Shown: positions 14,791-22,408 of the stretch, one piece after another
Position numbering within the stretch: position 1 is the stretch's first letter
Layout of the letters: each line of letters begins with the position of its first letter
Assembly (NCBI RefSeq): GCF_000725545.1
Contig: NZ_JNZP01000003.1
Coordinates: forward strand, 226,461-290,460
DNA: 64,000 nt
Direction: 5' to 3'
Origin: Streptomyces exfoliatus
GTDB taxonomy: Bacteria > Actinomycetota > Actinomycetes > Streptomycetales > Streptomycetaceae
The notes under the pieces: generated by a model
Told to the model about the DNA's origin: nothing
Database searches by the model: none
Seen by the model: only the letters and a program-made list of their open reading frames with translations
Made by a program: the position numbers and the translations under genes

Positions 14791-15557
14791 TGGCGAAGGA
14801 GTTCAAGGATCCGAGATCGCCGCACCAGAAGATCGCGGCGGAGCTTCGACGCCAGATCACCCGTGGAGACCTCCCTCCGGGCAGCAAGCTGGGCTCGACG
14901 GCAGAACTGATGGAACAGCACGGCGGCGTTGCCAACACCACCGTCCAGAAGGCCCTCCAGATGCTGAAGGCCGAGGGACTGCTCGAAGGGCTCCCCGGCA
15001 GGGGCGTATACGTGCGGCAGCACGCACAGCAGTCCATCGAGCCGCTCACCTACGTGAAGTCGGCCGGGCCGGGCGAGCCCTACTCGTGGGTGTCCGAGGC
15101 AGCGAAGCGGCAGCAGGTCGGCAGGTCGCGGCTCCTCGACGTCGCAGTCGTCGTCCCGCCGCAGGAAGTGGCCGAGGCACTGCAGTTGGAGGCGGGCGAG
15201 CGCGCCGTACTCCGCAAGCAGATCCTGTCCCTGGACGACGAGCCCACGGAGCTCACGAGGTCGTACTACCCGCTGAGCCTGGTCGAGGGCACGGCGATGC
15301 TGGAGAAGAAGCGGATTCGGGGCGGCACGCCGGCTCTGCTCGACTCCCTGGGATTCCCCCCGCGAGAGTTCGTGGACGAGCTGTCGTCGGAGATCCCGAC
15401 GGAGGAAGAAGTCGTCGTCCTTGAGCTTCCGAAGGACATGCCGGTTCTGTTCGCCTTCCGGGTGGTCTATTCAGACGATCGACGTCCGATCGAGGTCACA
15501 CTGATGACGAAGGCGGCGCACCGCTACAGGATGAGGTACCGGTCGGCCGTGGAGTAG
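14790..15557 (+). CDS. GntR/HutC-type regulator, complete (255 aa)
   Basis: Full-length GntR regulator: winged HTH at residues 10-76 (SPHQKIAAELRRQITRGD, GLLEGLPGRGVYVRQ) and a UTRA domain from about 95 to the end (AVLRKQILSLDDEPTELTRSYYPL). ATG 14790 shares a base with the UTRA-only stop, so the two are translationally coupled. The UTRA domain is clearly similar in sequence to the upstream UTRA-only protein, suggesting duplication. It resembles GntR proteins carried in Streptomyces accessory regions. The ligand and targets are unknown. Confidence 0.9.
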   Translation: MAKEFKDPRSPHQKIAAELRRQITRGDLPPGSKLGSTAELMEQHGGVANTTVQKALQMLKAEGLLEGLPGRGVYVRQHAQQSIEPLTYVKSAGPGEPYSWVSEAAKRQQVGRSRLLDVAVVVPPQEVAEALQLEAGERAVLRKQILSLDDEPTELTRSYYPLSLVEGTAMLEKKRIRGGTPALLDSLGFPPREFVDELSSEIPTEEEVVVLELPKDMPVLFAFRVVYSDDRRPIEVTLMTKAAHRYRMRYRSAVE

Positions 15558-15630
15558 CACTCCCCCGGGCCCCCGGGCGAGGGCTGCCGGCAGGTGTGAC
15601 GGTGTGGGTCCGGCGGGGAAGGCTCCCCGC

Positions 15631-16083
15631 ATGGATCAGGAACAAGCACGGCGCTGGCTCGCCACCGCCCTTCACGAGGCGCGGGCCGGGCTCGCCGAGG
15701 GTGGGATTCCCATCGGGGCCGCGCTCTACGGGGCCGACGGCTCGCTGCTCGGGCGGGGGCACAATCGGCGCGTGCAGGACGGGGACCCGTCCGCGCACGG
15801 GGAGACCGCCGCGTTCCGGGCGGCCGGGCGGCAGCGCTCGTACCGGGGGACGACGATGGTCACGACCCTGTCGCCGTGCTGGTACTGCTCCGGGCTCGTC
15901 CGGCAGTTCGGGATCTCGCGGGTCGTCGTCGGGGAGGCGGAGACCTTCCACGGCGGGCACGACTGGCTGGCCGAGCACGGGGTCGAGGTCGTGGTGCTCG
16001 ACGACCCCGAGTGCGTGGCCCTCATGCGGGAGTTCATCCAGCGCGACCCCGCCCTCTGGAACGAGGACATCGGCGATGAGTGA
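15631..16083 (+). CDS. Nucleobase/nucleoside deaminase (cytosine deaminase-like)
   Basis: Zinc-dependent deaminase of 150 residues in the CDA fold. The zinc site is visible as HGE (about residue 56, with the catalytic Glu) and PCWYC (about residues 81-85). The EGGIPIGAAL start and the overall length recall yeast-type cytosine deaminase more than the tRNA adenosine deaminase TadA. It overlaps the following 2-oxoglutarate oxygenase gene by 8 nt, so the two enzymes are probably used together. The substrate is inferred, not shown. Confidence 0.85.
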   Translation: MDQEQARRWLATALHEARAGLAEGGIPIGAALYGADGSLLGRGHNRRVQDGDPSAHGETAAFRAAGRQRSYRGTTMVTTLSPCWYCSGLVRQFGISRVVVGEAETFHGGHDWLAEHGVEVVVLDDPECVALMREFIQRDPALWNEDIGDE

Positions 16084-16984
16084 AGCCCGTCTCCCCACCA
16101 TCGACCTCCGTCTCGACCCCGGCCCCCAGCTCCCCGCCGTCGACCGCGCGCTGCGCGACGCCGGGTTCCTGCTCGTCACCGGGCACGGCGTCGACACCGG
16201 TCTCCGGAAGGACATCCGGACCGTAGCCCGCCGCTTCTTCCACCTGCCGGCCGCCGTCAAGGAGCCGTACGCCGTGCGGGTCGGCGGCCGGGGCTGGCTC
16301 GGGCCGGGCGCCGAGGCCAACGGGTACGCGGAGGGGACCGTGACCCCGCCCGACCTGAAGGAGTCGCTGTCCTTCGCGGCGGACGAACCGACCGGGGACC
16401 CGGCCGTGGACGCCGAGTGGTTCCTGCCGAACACCTGGCCCGCCGAGGTCCCCGCGCTGAGGCCCCTCGTCGAGACCTACCTCGCGCAGATGAAGGCGCT
16501 CGCCGACCGCGTCCTCGACCTGCTCGGCGAGGCGCTCGGCGAGGAGCGGGACTTCTTCACCCGGCACACCGGGCACCCCACCTTCGGCTTCAACGTGAAC
16601 TGGTACCCGGGGCGGGACCGGACGGGCGAGCCGGAGCCGGGCCAGTTCCGGATCGGGCCGCACACCGACTTCGGCACGGTCACCCTCCTGGACCGGGAGG
16701 CGGGCAAGGGCGGGCTCCAGGTCTTCAGCGACAGCGGCGGCTGGCAGGACGCTCCCTACGATCCCGACGCATTCACCGTCAACATCGGTGATCTCATGGC
16801 CGGTTGGACCGGCGGGCGCTGGCGCTCGGGGCGGCACCGGGTCCTGCCGCCGCCGGCCGACGCCCCCGCCGAGGAGCTGATGTCCCTGGTGTACTTCTAC
16901 GAGTGCACGCCCGGGACGACGATCCACGGCATCGAGTCGCACAGCTACCTGCGGGCCCAGCTCGACGCCATCGCCGCCGACTGA
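16076..16984 (+). CDS. 2OG-Fe(II) oxygenase, isopenicillin-N-synthase-like
   Basis: Non-haem iron dioxygenase of 302 residues. An N-terminal DIOX_N region (LPTIDLRLD..., FLLVTGHGV) is followed by the 2OG-Fe(II) domain. Iron ligands are HTD (about residues 199-201, in IGPHTDFGTVTLL) and a distal His in SGRHRV, with a following Arg for 2-oxoglutarate. The ATG lies inside the deaminase gene with an 8-nt overlap. The family includes gibberellin oxidases, ACC oxidase and thymine 7-hydroxylase; pairing with a base deaminase makes a pyrimidine substrate worth testing. Confidence 0.88.
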   Translation: MSEARLPTIDLRLDPGPQLPAVDRALRDAGFLLVTGHGVDTGLRKDIRTVARRFFHLPAAVKEPYAVRVGGRGWLGPGAEANGYAEGTVTPPDLKESLSFAADEPTGDPAVDAEWFLPNTWPAEVPALRPLVETYLAQMKALADRVLDLLGEALGEERDFFTRHTGHPTFGFNVNWYPGRDRTGEPEPGQFRIGPHTDFGTVTLLDREAGKGGLQVFSDSGGWQDAPYDPDAFTVNIGDLMAGWTGGRWRSGRHRVLPPPADAPAEELMSLVYFYECTPGTTIHGIESHSYLRAQLDAIAAD

Positions 16985-17006
16985 CAACACATCCGCAACG
17001 ACTCGA

Positions 17007-17062
17007 CGACAGTGTCGAAAAGCCGACCGCTTTCCCAACACACCGTCGATATCCTTGTGTTG
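17007..17062 (+). promoter_or_regulatory. Inverted repeats upstream of NTPase gene
   Basis: Two symmetric elements: CGACA-G-TGTCG at 17007-17017, and CAACACA (17036-17042) facing TGTGTTG (17056-17062). They fill the 100-nt gap before the NTPase start and are candidate operators; no factor can be named. Confidence 0.35.
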
Positions 17063-17084
17063 ACTGTGACGGGGGTGACGGGGC

Positions 17085-19145
17085 GTGGACAGGGAGCTGT
17101 ACGGCCGCGAGGCGGTCCTGCACGACTCCGGGCTGGTCGCGCGCCTCAGCGGCCTCACCCGGCACGGCGCCGCCCGGGTGCCGTTCGAGCACGGCGACGA
17201 CCCGCCGGTCACGGTGTTCACCGGCGGGCGCGGTACGGGGAAGACCGCCCTGCTCAAGGAGGTCCGTAACCGCTACAAGGGGTACACGCCGCTCGCGCTG
17301 CTCGACTGCGCCCACATCGAGCCGCCCGCCGACCACGGCCCCGGCTGGACCCCGGTCACCGGGGCGCTCGCCGAGCTCGCCATCCAGCTGTCGCCGAAAG
17401 TGCTCGGCGCGCGGCCCGTGCGGTTCCCCCGGCTTTCGCTCGGCCTGGTGGCCGTGGCCTCGCTCAGCTGGTCCCGGGAGGACGACGAGCGGGCCCGGCG
17501 CGACCTGCTGCGGCTCGGGCCGCTGCTCTCCACCGTCGACGCGACCAGGGGCGCCGCCGCCAACTGGGTCGGCAAGGTCCTCGCCAAGCTCGCCGCGCGG
17601 TTCGCGGAGGCCGCCGTCCCGCTCGCCGGGCTGCTCGCGGAGGCGACAGTGGAGACCGTCCTGGAGGAGGTGTTCAGCCGCCTCCAGCGCAGCTCGGAGA
17701 ACTGGTACGGGACCTACCGCAACGCGGGCGGCAACGGCAAGGCCGGCCTGCAGCAGCTCGCGATCGACTTCGAACAGGGCGGCCGGCGCCGCCGCGAGGC
17801 GGAGGACTTCCTCGTCGTCGCCCTGACCGAGGACCTGCTGTACCCCTACACCGGGCTGCGGCGCGGCGGCCGCATCGGCCGCCCGCTCGTCCTCCTCGAC
17901 AACGCCCACGAGCCGCTCGGCCGACAGCTCGTCGAACCGATTCTGCGGGCCCGCGCCGAGGGCCGCCGCGACCGGGTCGTCATCCTCGCCGCCTCCCGGA
18001 TCCGCGACCACGAGGGGCTGCGGCAGGCGACGAGGATCCGGCTGCCGGAGACCGCGCACCGGGCGCCGTGCCCGCGCGGCACGAGCGTCGGCTCCGGGAT
18101 CCTCGCCGTCGAACTGACCCCGCTCTCCCCCGCGCAGACCCGCTCCGCCTTCGACCACCACGACCCGGCGGGCCGGACGCCCACCGAACTCGCGCGCGCG
18201 GTCCACCGGTTGACCGGCGGAAGGCCGCTCGGCGTGGCGCTCCTCGGCCGGGCCGCGGGCGAGGCTCCCGAGCACCTGCGGGCCGGGCTCACCCCCGGCC
18301 GGCTGCTCGACCTGACGGTGGAGCTGCGCGAGGACACCCCGCCGGTGCCCGTCGCCCCGACCCTGCTGGCCGAACTCCTCCCGGTGCGGCGGCCCGGCCC
18401 GTACGCCGTGCTCGCCGCCGCCCACGACGAGGAGTCCGCCCGGATGCTCGCCCACGCCCGGCTCCAGGGCGAGTCCCTGGACGGGGACGTGGCGCTGCGC
18501 GTCCGTGACCAGCTGCGTTCGGAGGACTGGCAGGAGGGTCCCGGGCACTTCGTCGCCGACCCGCTGCTCCGCGCCCTGCTCCTGCACCGGCTCCGCTTCG
18601 AGGACGGCGACCACCCGCACTACGCGGCCTGGCAGGCCGTCCACGCGACCCTGCACCGGCACTACGGGCCCGAGCCGGGCCCGTACCGGCTCCATCACGA
18701 CCTGGCGCTCGGCCGCACCGAGGACGCCGTCACCCATCTGCGGGAGACCTTCCCCGAGCAGGACGTCCTCGGCTGGCTGGGGCGGCTGCGGTTCATCGGC
18801 TCCGCGCCGTACCCGCGCGAGCGGGACCGGCCGGGCCCCGACCCGCGCCGGGCCGTCGCCCTGGGGCAGGCCCCGTCGGGCGACCTCCCCTCGGGGCTCG
18901 ACGCCGACACCACGGAACTCCACCTGTCCGTACGGCGGTTGCTGCACGCCGTATGGCTGCTGACCGATCCGCTCGCACTGCCCGACGACGAGGTGGCCGA
19001 CCGCCTCGCGCACGAACTGCGCCGGCTCTCCGGCCGTCATCTGACGGGCAGCGGTTCGCTCTGGGACGCGGCCACCCACTGGCCGCGCGACATCCGCGCC
19101 TGGCGGCAGCTCTCGCTGCCGCCGGGCCGCGAGGACGGAGTCTGA
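17085..19145 (+). CDS. P-loop NTPase (STAND/AAA-like), large, unknown role
   Basis: ATPase-like protein of 686 residues. Walker A is GGRGTGKT at residues 47-54 and a Walker B-like stretch RPLVLLDNAHE lies near residue 270. The C-terminal half is helical and Leu/Ala/Arg-rich with no recognised domain, as in signalling NTPases where it senses or binds partners. A hydrophobic stretch between about residues 175 and 205 is Ala/Leu-rich but probably not a membrane helix. GTG 17085 is assumed. The next gene, a membrane-tethered binding-fold protein, starts 4 nt after the stop, so the two almost certainly form one unit. No ABC signature motif is present, so this is not a transporter ATPase. Confidence 0.7.
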   Translation: MDRELYGREAVLHDSGLVARLSGLTRHGAARVPFEHGDDPPVTVFTGGRGTGKTALLKEVRNRYKGYTPLALLDCAHIEPPADHGPGWTPVTGALAELAIQLSPKVLGARPVRFPRLSLGLVAVASLSWSREDDERARRDLLRLGPLLSTVDATRGAAANWVGKVLAKLAARFAEAAVPLAGLLAEATVETVLEEVFSRLQRSSENWYGTYRNAGGNGKAGLQQLAIDFEQGGRRRREAEDFLVVALTEDLLYPYTGLRRGGRIGRPLVLLDNAHEPLGRQLVEPILRARAEGRRDRVVILAASRIRDHEGLRQATRIRLPETAHRAPCPRGTSVGSGILAVELTPLSPAQTRSAFDHHDPAGRTPTELARAVHRLTGGRPLGVALLGRAAGEAPEHLRAGLTPGRLLDLTVELREDTPPVPVAPTLLAELLPVRRPGPYAVLAAAHDEESARMLAHARLQGESLDGDVALRVRDQLRSEDWQEGPGHFVADPLLRALLLHRLRFEDGDHPHYAAWQAVHATLHRHYGPEPGPYRLHHDLALGRTEDAVTHLRETFPEQDVLGWLGRLRFIGSAPYPRERDRPGPDPRRAVALGQAPSGDLPSGLDADTTELHLSVRRLLHAVWLLTDPLALPDDEVADRLAHELRRLSGRHLTGSGSLWDAATHWPRDIRAWRQLSLPPGREDGV

Positions 19146-19149
19146 CGCC

Positions 19150-20703
19150 ATGCCCGACCGTCTGACCGACCGGCTGCGGCGCCACGTCCGCACCCCCCGC
19201 CAGAAGCTCGTCGCCTCCGTCCTCGCCGCCGCCGTCGTCGTGGGCCTCGGCGGCTACGGGATCGCCCGGCTCACCACCCCGGAGGACCGTTCCTGCGCGA
19301 AGGGCGTCGAACGTCCCGAGGGCAGCGACGAGTGCGTCGGCGTCAACGGCGACGGCCATGACTTCGGCATCGCCGACCTCAGGGAGATCGCCGGAGCCAT
19401 CGGCAGGGAGAACGCCCCCCTCGCGGAGGGCGAGTACGTGACCGTCGCCGTGCTCCTGCCGCTGACCTCCACCGACGCCGGCATGCGCACCAAGGTGCTG
19501 CACGAACTCCAGGGCGCCTACGCCTACCAGTACCGCGCCAACCACCAGTCCAACAGCGAGACCCCGAAGATCAGGCTCGTCCTCGCCAACACCGGGAAGG
19601 GCAACGCCCACTGGCGTACGACCGTCGACCGGCTCACCGCCCTGACGGGCGCACCCGACCGGCTGCGGGCCGTCTCCGGCGTCGCCACCTCCTCCACCGC
19701 GATACGCGAGTCGGTGGCCGCCCTCACCGGCGCGGGGATCGCCGTCGTCGGCACCACCATCACCGCCGACGACATCGCCAACGGCCCCGGCGCCGGGAAC
19801 AACCGCTACCCCGGCCTCGCCCGCGTCTCCCCCACCAACAGCGACGAGGCGAAGGCCCTCGCCCACTTCGGCAAGGTGGACGCCGCCAAGGCCTTCCTCG
19901 TCCAGGACACCAGGACCGGCGACCACTACACCGACACCCTCAAGGCGGCCTTCGCCGCCAACCTCAAAGGGGCGCCGCACGAACCGGCGCTCTTCACCTC
20001 CCCCGCCGACCCGACCGAGGAGGGCACCACCGCCAACACCTTCCGCCAGATCACCCATCTGATCTGCGACACCCGCGCCGAGACGGTGTTCTTCGCCGGC
20101 CGCCACACCCAGCTGCGCCAGTTCATCAACGCGCTCGGCTCCCGTGGCTGCGCCGACCGCGCCTTCACGGTCCTGACCGGCGACGAGGGCTCGTACCTCG
20201 GGGCGGACGAGAAGCTCGACCGGAACGCCCTGAAGGCGAAGCTGACCGTGCGGTACGCGGCGCTCGCCCACCCCGACGCCTGGAGGGCGGCGCCGGGGCG
20301 GACCGTTCCCCGCACGGGCGGTACCGAGCAGGCGTACGGGGACTTCCTGAAGGACATCGCCAGAGCGGCCCCGAAGGGGAAACCGGTGGCGCTGGCGGAC
20401 GGCCAGGCGATCGTCGCGTACGACGCGATGGCGACGGCCGTCCACGCGATCCGCCAGGCCACCCCGCAGGGCTCCCGCTACCCGGAACTCGCCGACGTCG
20501 CCACCCAGTGGCCGCAGGTCAAGGGCTCGCTGCGGGTGCAGGGCGCGAGCGGCTGGATCTGCCTGGACAACTACGGCAACCCGTACAACAAGGCGGTCCC
20601 CATCGTGGAGCTCGCCCAGGACGGCTCACAGCGCTTCGTCCAGATCGCCTGGCCGGAGGGCCGCCCGCCGGCGGCCTCCTGCCTGCCGCCGAAGCGCGGA
20701 TGA
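19150..20703 (+). CDS. Membrane-anchored periplasmic-binding-fold protein (LivJ-like)
   Basis: Protein of 517 residues with one N-terminal membrane helix (about 18-38) after a basic cytosolic start (MPDRLTDRLRRHVRTPRQK). It has no lipobox and no obvious cleavage site. The remainder is extracytoplasmic and resembles type-1 periplasmic binding proteins of the Leu/Ile/Val or amide-binding class (VTVAVLLPLTSTDAG, VSGVATSSTAI, GIAVVGTTITADD, VFFAGRHTQLRQFI). No permease or ABC ATPase gene is nearby. Its partner is the P-loop NTPase immediately upstream. It looks like a ligand sensor rather than a transport component; the ligand is unknown. Confidence 0.75.
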   Translation: MPDRLTDRLRRHVRTPRQKLVASVLAAAVVVGLGGYGIARLTTPEDRSCAKGVERPEGSDECVGVNGDGHDFGIADLREIAGAIGRENAPLAEGEYVTVAVLLPLTSTDAGMRTKVLHELQGAYAYQYRANHQSNSETPKIRLVLANTGKGNAHWRTTVDRLTALTGAPDRLRAVSGVATSSTAIRESVAALTGAGIAVVGTTITADDIANGPGAGNNRYPGLARVSPTNSDEAKALAHFGKVDAAKAFLVQDTRTGDHYTDTLKAAFAANLKGAPHEPALFTSPADPTEEGTTANTFRQITHLICDTRAETVFFAGRHTQLRQFINALGSRGCADRAFTVLTGDEGSYLGADEKLDRNALKAKLTVRYAALAHPDAWRAAPGRTVPRTGGTEQAYGDFLKDIARAAPKGKPVALADGQAIVAYDAMATAVHAIRQATPQGSRYPELADVATQWPQVKGSLRVQGASGWICLDNYGNPYNKAVPIVELAQDGSQRFVQIAWPEGRPPAASCLPPKRG

Positions 20704-20744
20704 GCCCTGCCCGCCGCCGCTCCCGGCACGGCGACGACGGCGTC

Positions 20745-21281
20745 TCAGGGCTCCCACTTCGGCCAGGGCGCCTCGTCCCGCTCGTACAGGTCCCGGAGAT
20801 GCCGCCACCGCTCCGGTGTCCAGTCGCGCCAGTCCGTCGGACGGCCGTCCAGTGCCGCGGCGAGCCGCTCGAAGTGCTCGTGCCAGCCGGCCAGGCAGTC
20901 GAGCCGGTACTCCCGGCTCCCCCGCACCTCGTTGGTGAAACGCAGCACGGTCGACCCCTCGTCCCCGGAGGACCCCGGTTCCAGGTGGAACCGGATCCGT
21001 CCGTGGGTGGTGGGATCGACCGTGTACTCGGCGACGTAGTCCGGGTCCCAGGCGGTCACCCGCCCCGAGACCTCGGTGGCACTGTTGAGCCAGCGGAGCG
21101 TGACCCGGCCGCCGAGCCGGGGCTCCAGCGGGTCCGCCTCGCAGAGCCAGGCCGGCAGGCCCTCCGGGGAGGCGACGGCCCTCCAGACCGCCGGCAACGG
21201 GTACGGAAGGCCGACCACGAACCGCAGCAGATGCGTGTCCCCGTCATGGGTCTCGCTGCTGCCCCGGGGTATCTCGCTCAT
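20745..21281 (-). CDS. SRPBCC-domain protein (AHSA1-like)
   Basis: START/Bet v 1-fold protein of 178 residues. The N-terminal GLPYPLPAVWRAVASPEGLPAWL and the C-terminal helix WHEHFERLAAALDGR are characteristic of the SRPBCC/AHSA1 family that binds hydrophobic ligands or assists Hsp90-type clients. No membrane segment. It lies between the binding-fold protein and the cytochrome c maturation operon and shows no functional link to either. Confidence 0.85.
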   Translation of the reverse strand: MSEIPRGSSETHDGDTHLLRFVVGLPYPLPAVWRAVASPEGLPAWLCEADPLEPRLGGRVTLRWLNSATEVSGRVTAWDPDYVAEYTVDPTTHGRIRFHLEPGSSGDEGSTVLRFTNEVRGSREYRLDCLAGWHEHFERLAAALDGRPTDWRDWTPERWRHLRDLYERDEAPWPKWEP

Positions 21282-21325
21282 ACCTCAAGCGTCACCCAGG
21301 GGCGGGCCCGGTGCCAACGCGGACG

Positions 21326-22408
21326 TCAGACGCCCGCGTACGAGTGCTTGCTGCTCACGAAGATGTTCACGCCGTAGTAGTTGAACAGGAAGCAACCGAA
21401 GGCGATGAGCGCGATGTACGCGGCCTTCCGCCCCTTCCAGCCGGCCGTCGCGCGCGCGTGCAGGTACGCGGCGTAACCGACCCAGGTGATGAAGGACCAG
21501 ACCTCCTTGGCGTCCCAGCCCCAGTAGCGGCCCCACGCGTCGCCGGCCCAGATCGCGCCCGCGATGATCGTGAAGGTCCAGAGCGGGAAGACGGCCGCGT
21601 TGACCCGGTACGAGAACTTGTCGAGCGAGGCCGCGGAGGGCAGCCGCTCCATGACGGAGCGGGCGAAGGCCCCGGGGTTGCCGCCGGTCGCGAGCTTGTT
21701 CTCGTACGAGTCGCGGAAGAGGTACAGCAGGGTGGCGACCGCGCCGAGGTAGAACACCGCACCGCAGAAGATCGCGGTGGAGACGTGGATCCACAGCCAG
21801 TACGAGTCGAGCGCCGGGACCAGCTGGTCGCTCGGGGTCTTCAGCCAGGTGGTGGCCATGCCCAGGTCGAGCAGGACGGTCGTGACCAGCGGCAGACCGA
21901 TCCAGCGGACGTTCTTCTTCGCGACGAGGAAGCCGAGGTACGCGCCGACCGCCACCGTCGAGAAGGTGGTGGAGAACTCGTACATGTTGCCCCAGGGGGC
22001 GCGCTGCACGGCGAGCGCCCGGGTGACCACGCCCGACGCCTCGACCGCGAAGGCGAGGACGGTCAGCGAGACGGCGATACGGCCGTACAGATCGCCCTTG
22101 ACCGTGCCGCCCGCGGCACCGGGGCCATCGGGGACGTCCCGGCTGCCGGCCGCGGCACGGGTGACGACCTGCGGCTTCTCCAGGACGGCGGTGCCGCCGG
22201 CCTTCTTGACCTGGACGGTCACGGCGGAGGTCGCGGCGCCGGCGCGCGCGGTGAGGGCGGCGGCGGTACGGCCGACCTTGCTGCGGCTGCCGAGGACCCA
22301 CTCGGCGATGTGGGCGAAGAAGGCCAGGGTGTAGACGGCCATCGAGGAGTAGATGAGCATGTCGCTCATCCGCGCCAGGCTCTCGTTGGTCGTGGCGGCG
22401 AGGATCAC
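21326..22408 (-). CDS. ccsB: Cytochrome c biogenesis protein CcsB/ResC
   Basis: Haem-handling membrane protein of system II cytochrome c maturation, 360 residues. It has about eight membrane segments and the CcsA/ResC tryptophan-rich haem motif WGRYWGWDAKEVWSFITW near residue 290. It works with ResB to move haem across the membrane and attach it to apocytochromes. GTG 22408 overlaps the resB stop by 4 nt (GTGA). It is the last gene of resA-ccdA-resB-ccsB. Confidence 0.95.
   Translation of the reverse strand: MILAATTNESLARMSDMLIYSSMAVYTLAFFAHIAEWVLGSRSKVGRTAAALTARAGAATSAVTVQVKKAGGTAVLEKPQVVTRAAAGSRDVPDGPGAAGGTVKGDLYGRIAVSLTVLAFAVEASGVVTRALAVQRAPWGNMYEFSTTFSTVAVGAYLGFLVAKKNVRWIGLPLVTTVLLDLGMATTWLKTPSDQLVPALDSYWLWIHVSTAIFCGAVFYLGAVATLLYLFRDSYENKLATGGNPGAFARSVMERLPSAASLDKFSYRVNAAVFPLWTFTIIAGAIWAGDAWGRYWGWDAKEVWSFITWVGYAAYLHARATAGWKGRKAAYIALIAFGCFLFNYYGVNIFVSSKHSYAGV

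Noticed and set aside
12927..15557. Integrative element with tRNA att site
   Set aside because: No tRNA gene, integrase, replication or transfer gene is visible around the GntR cluster, so I describe it only as accessory-looking.
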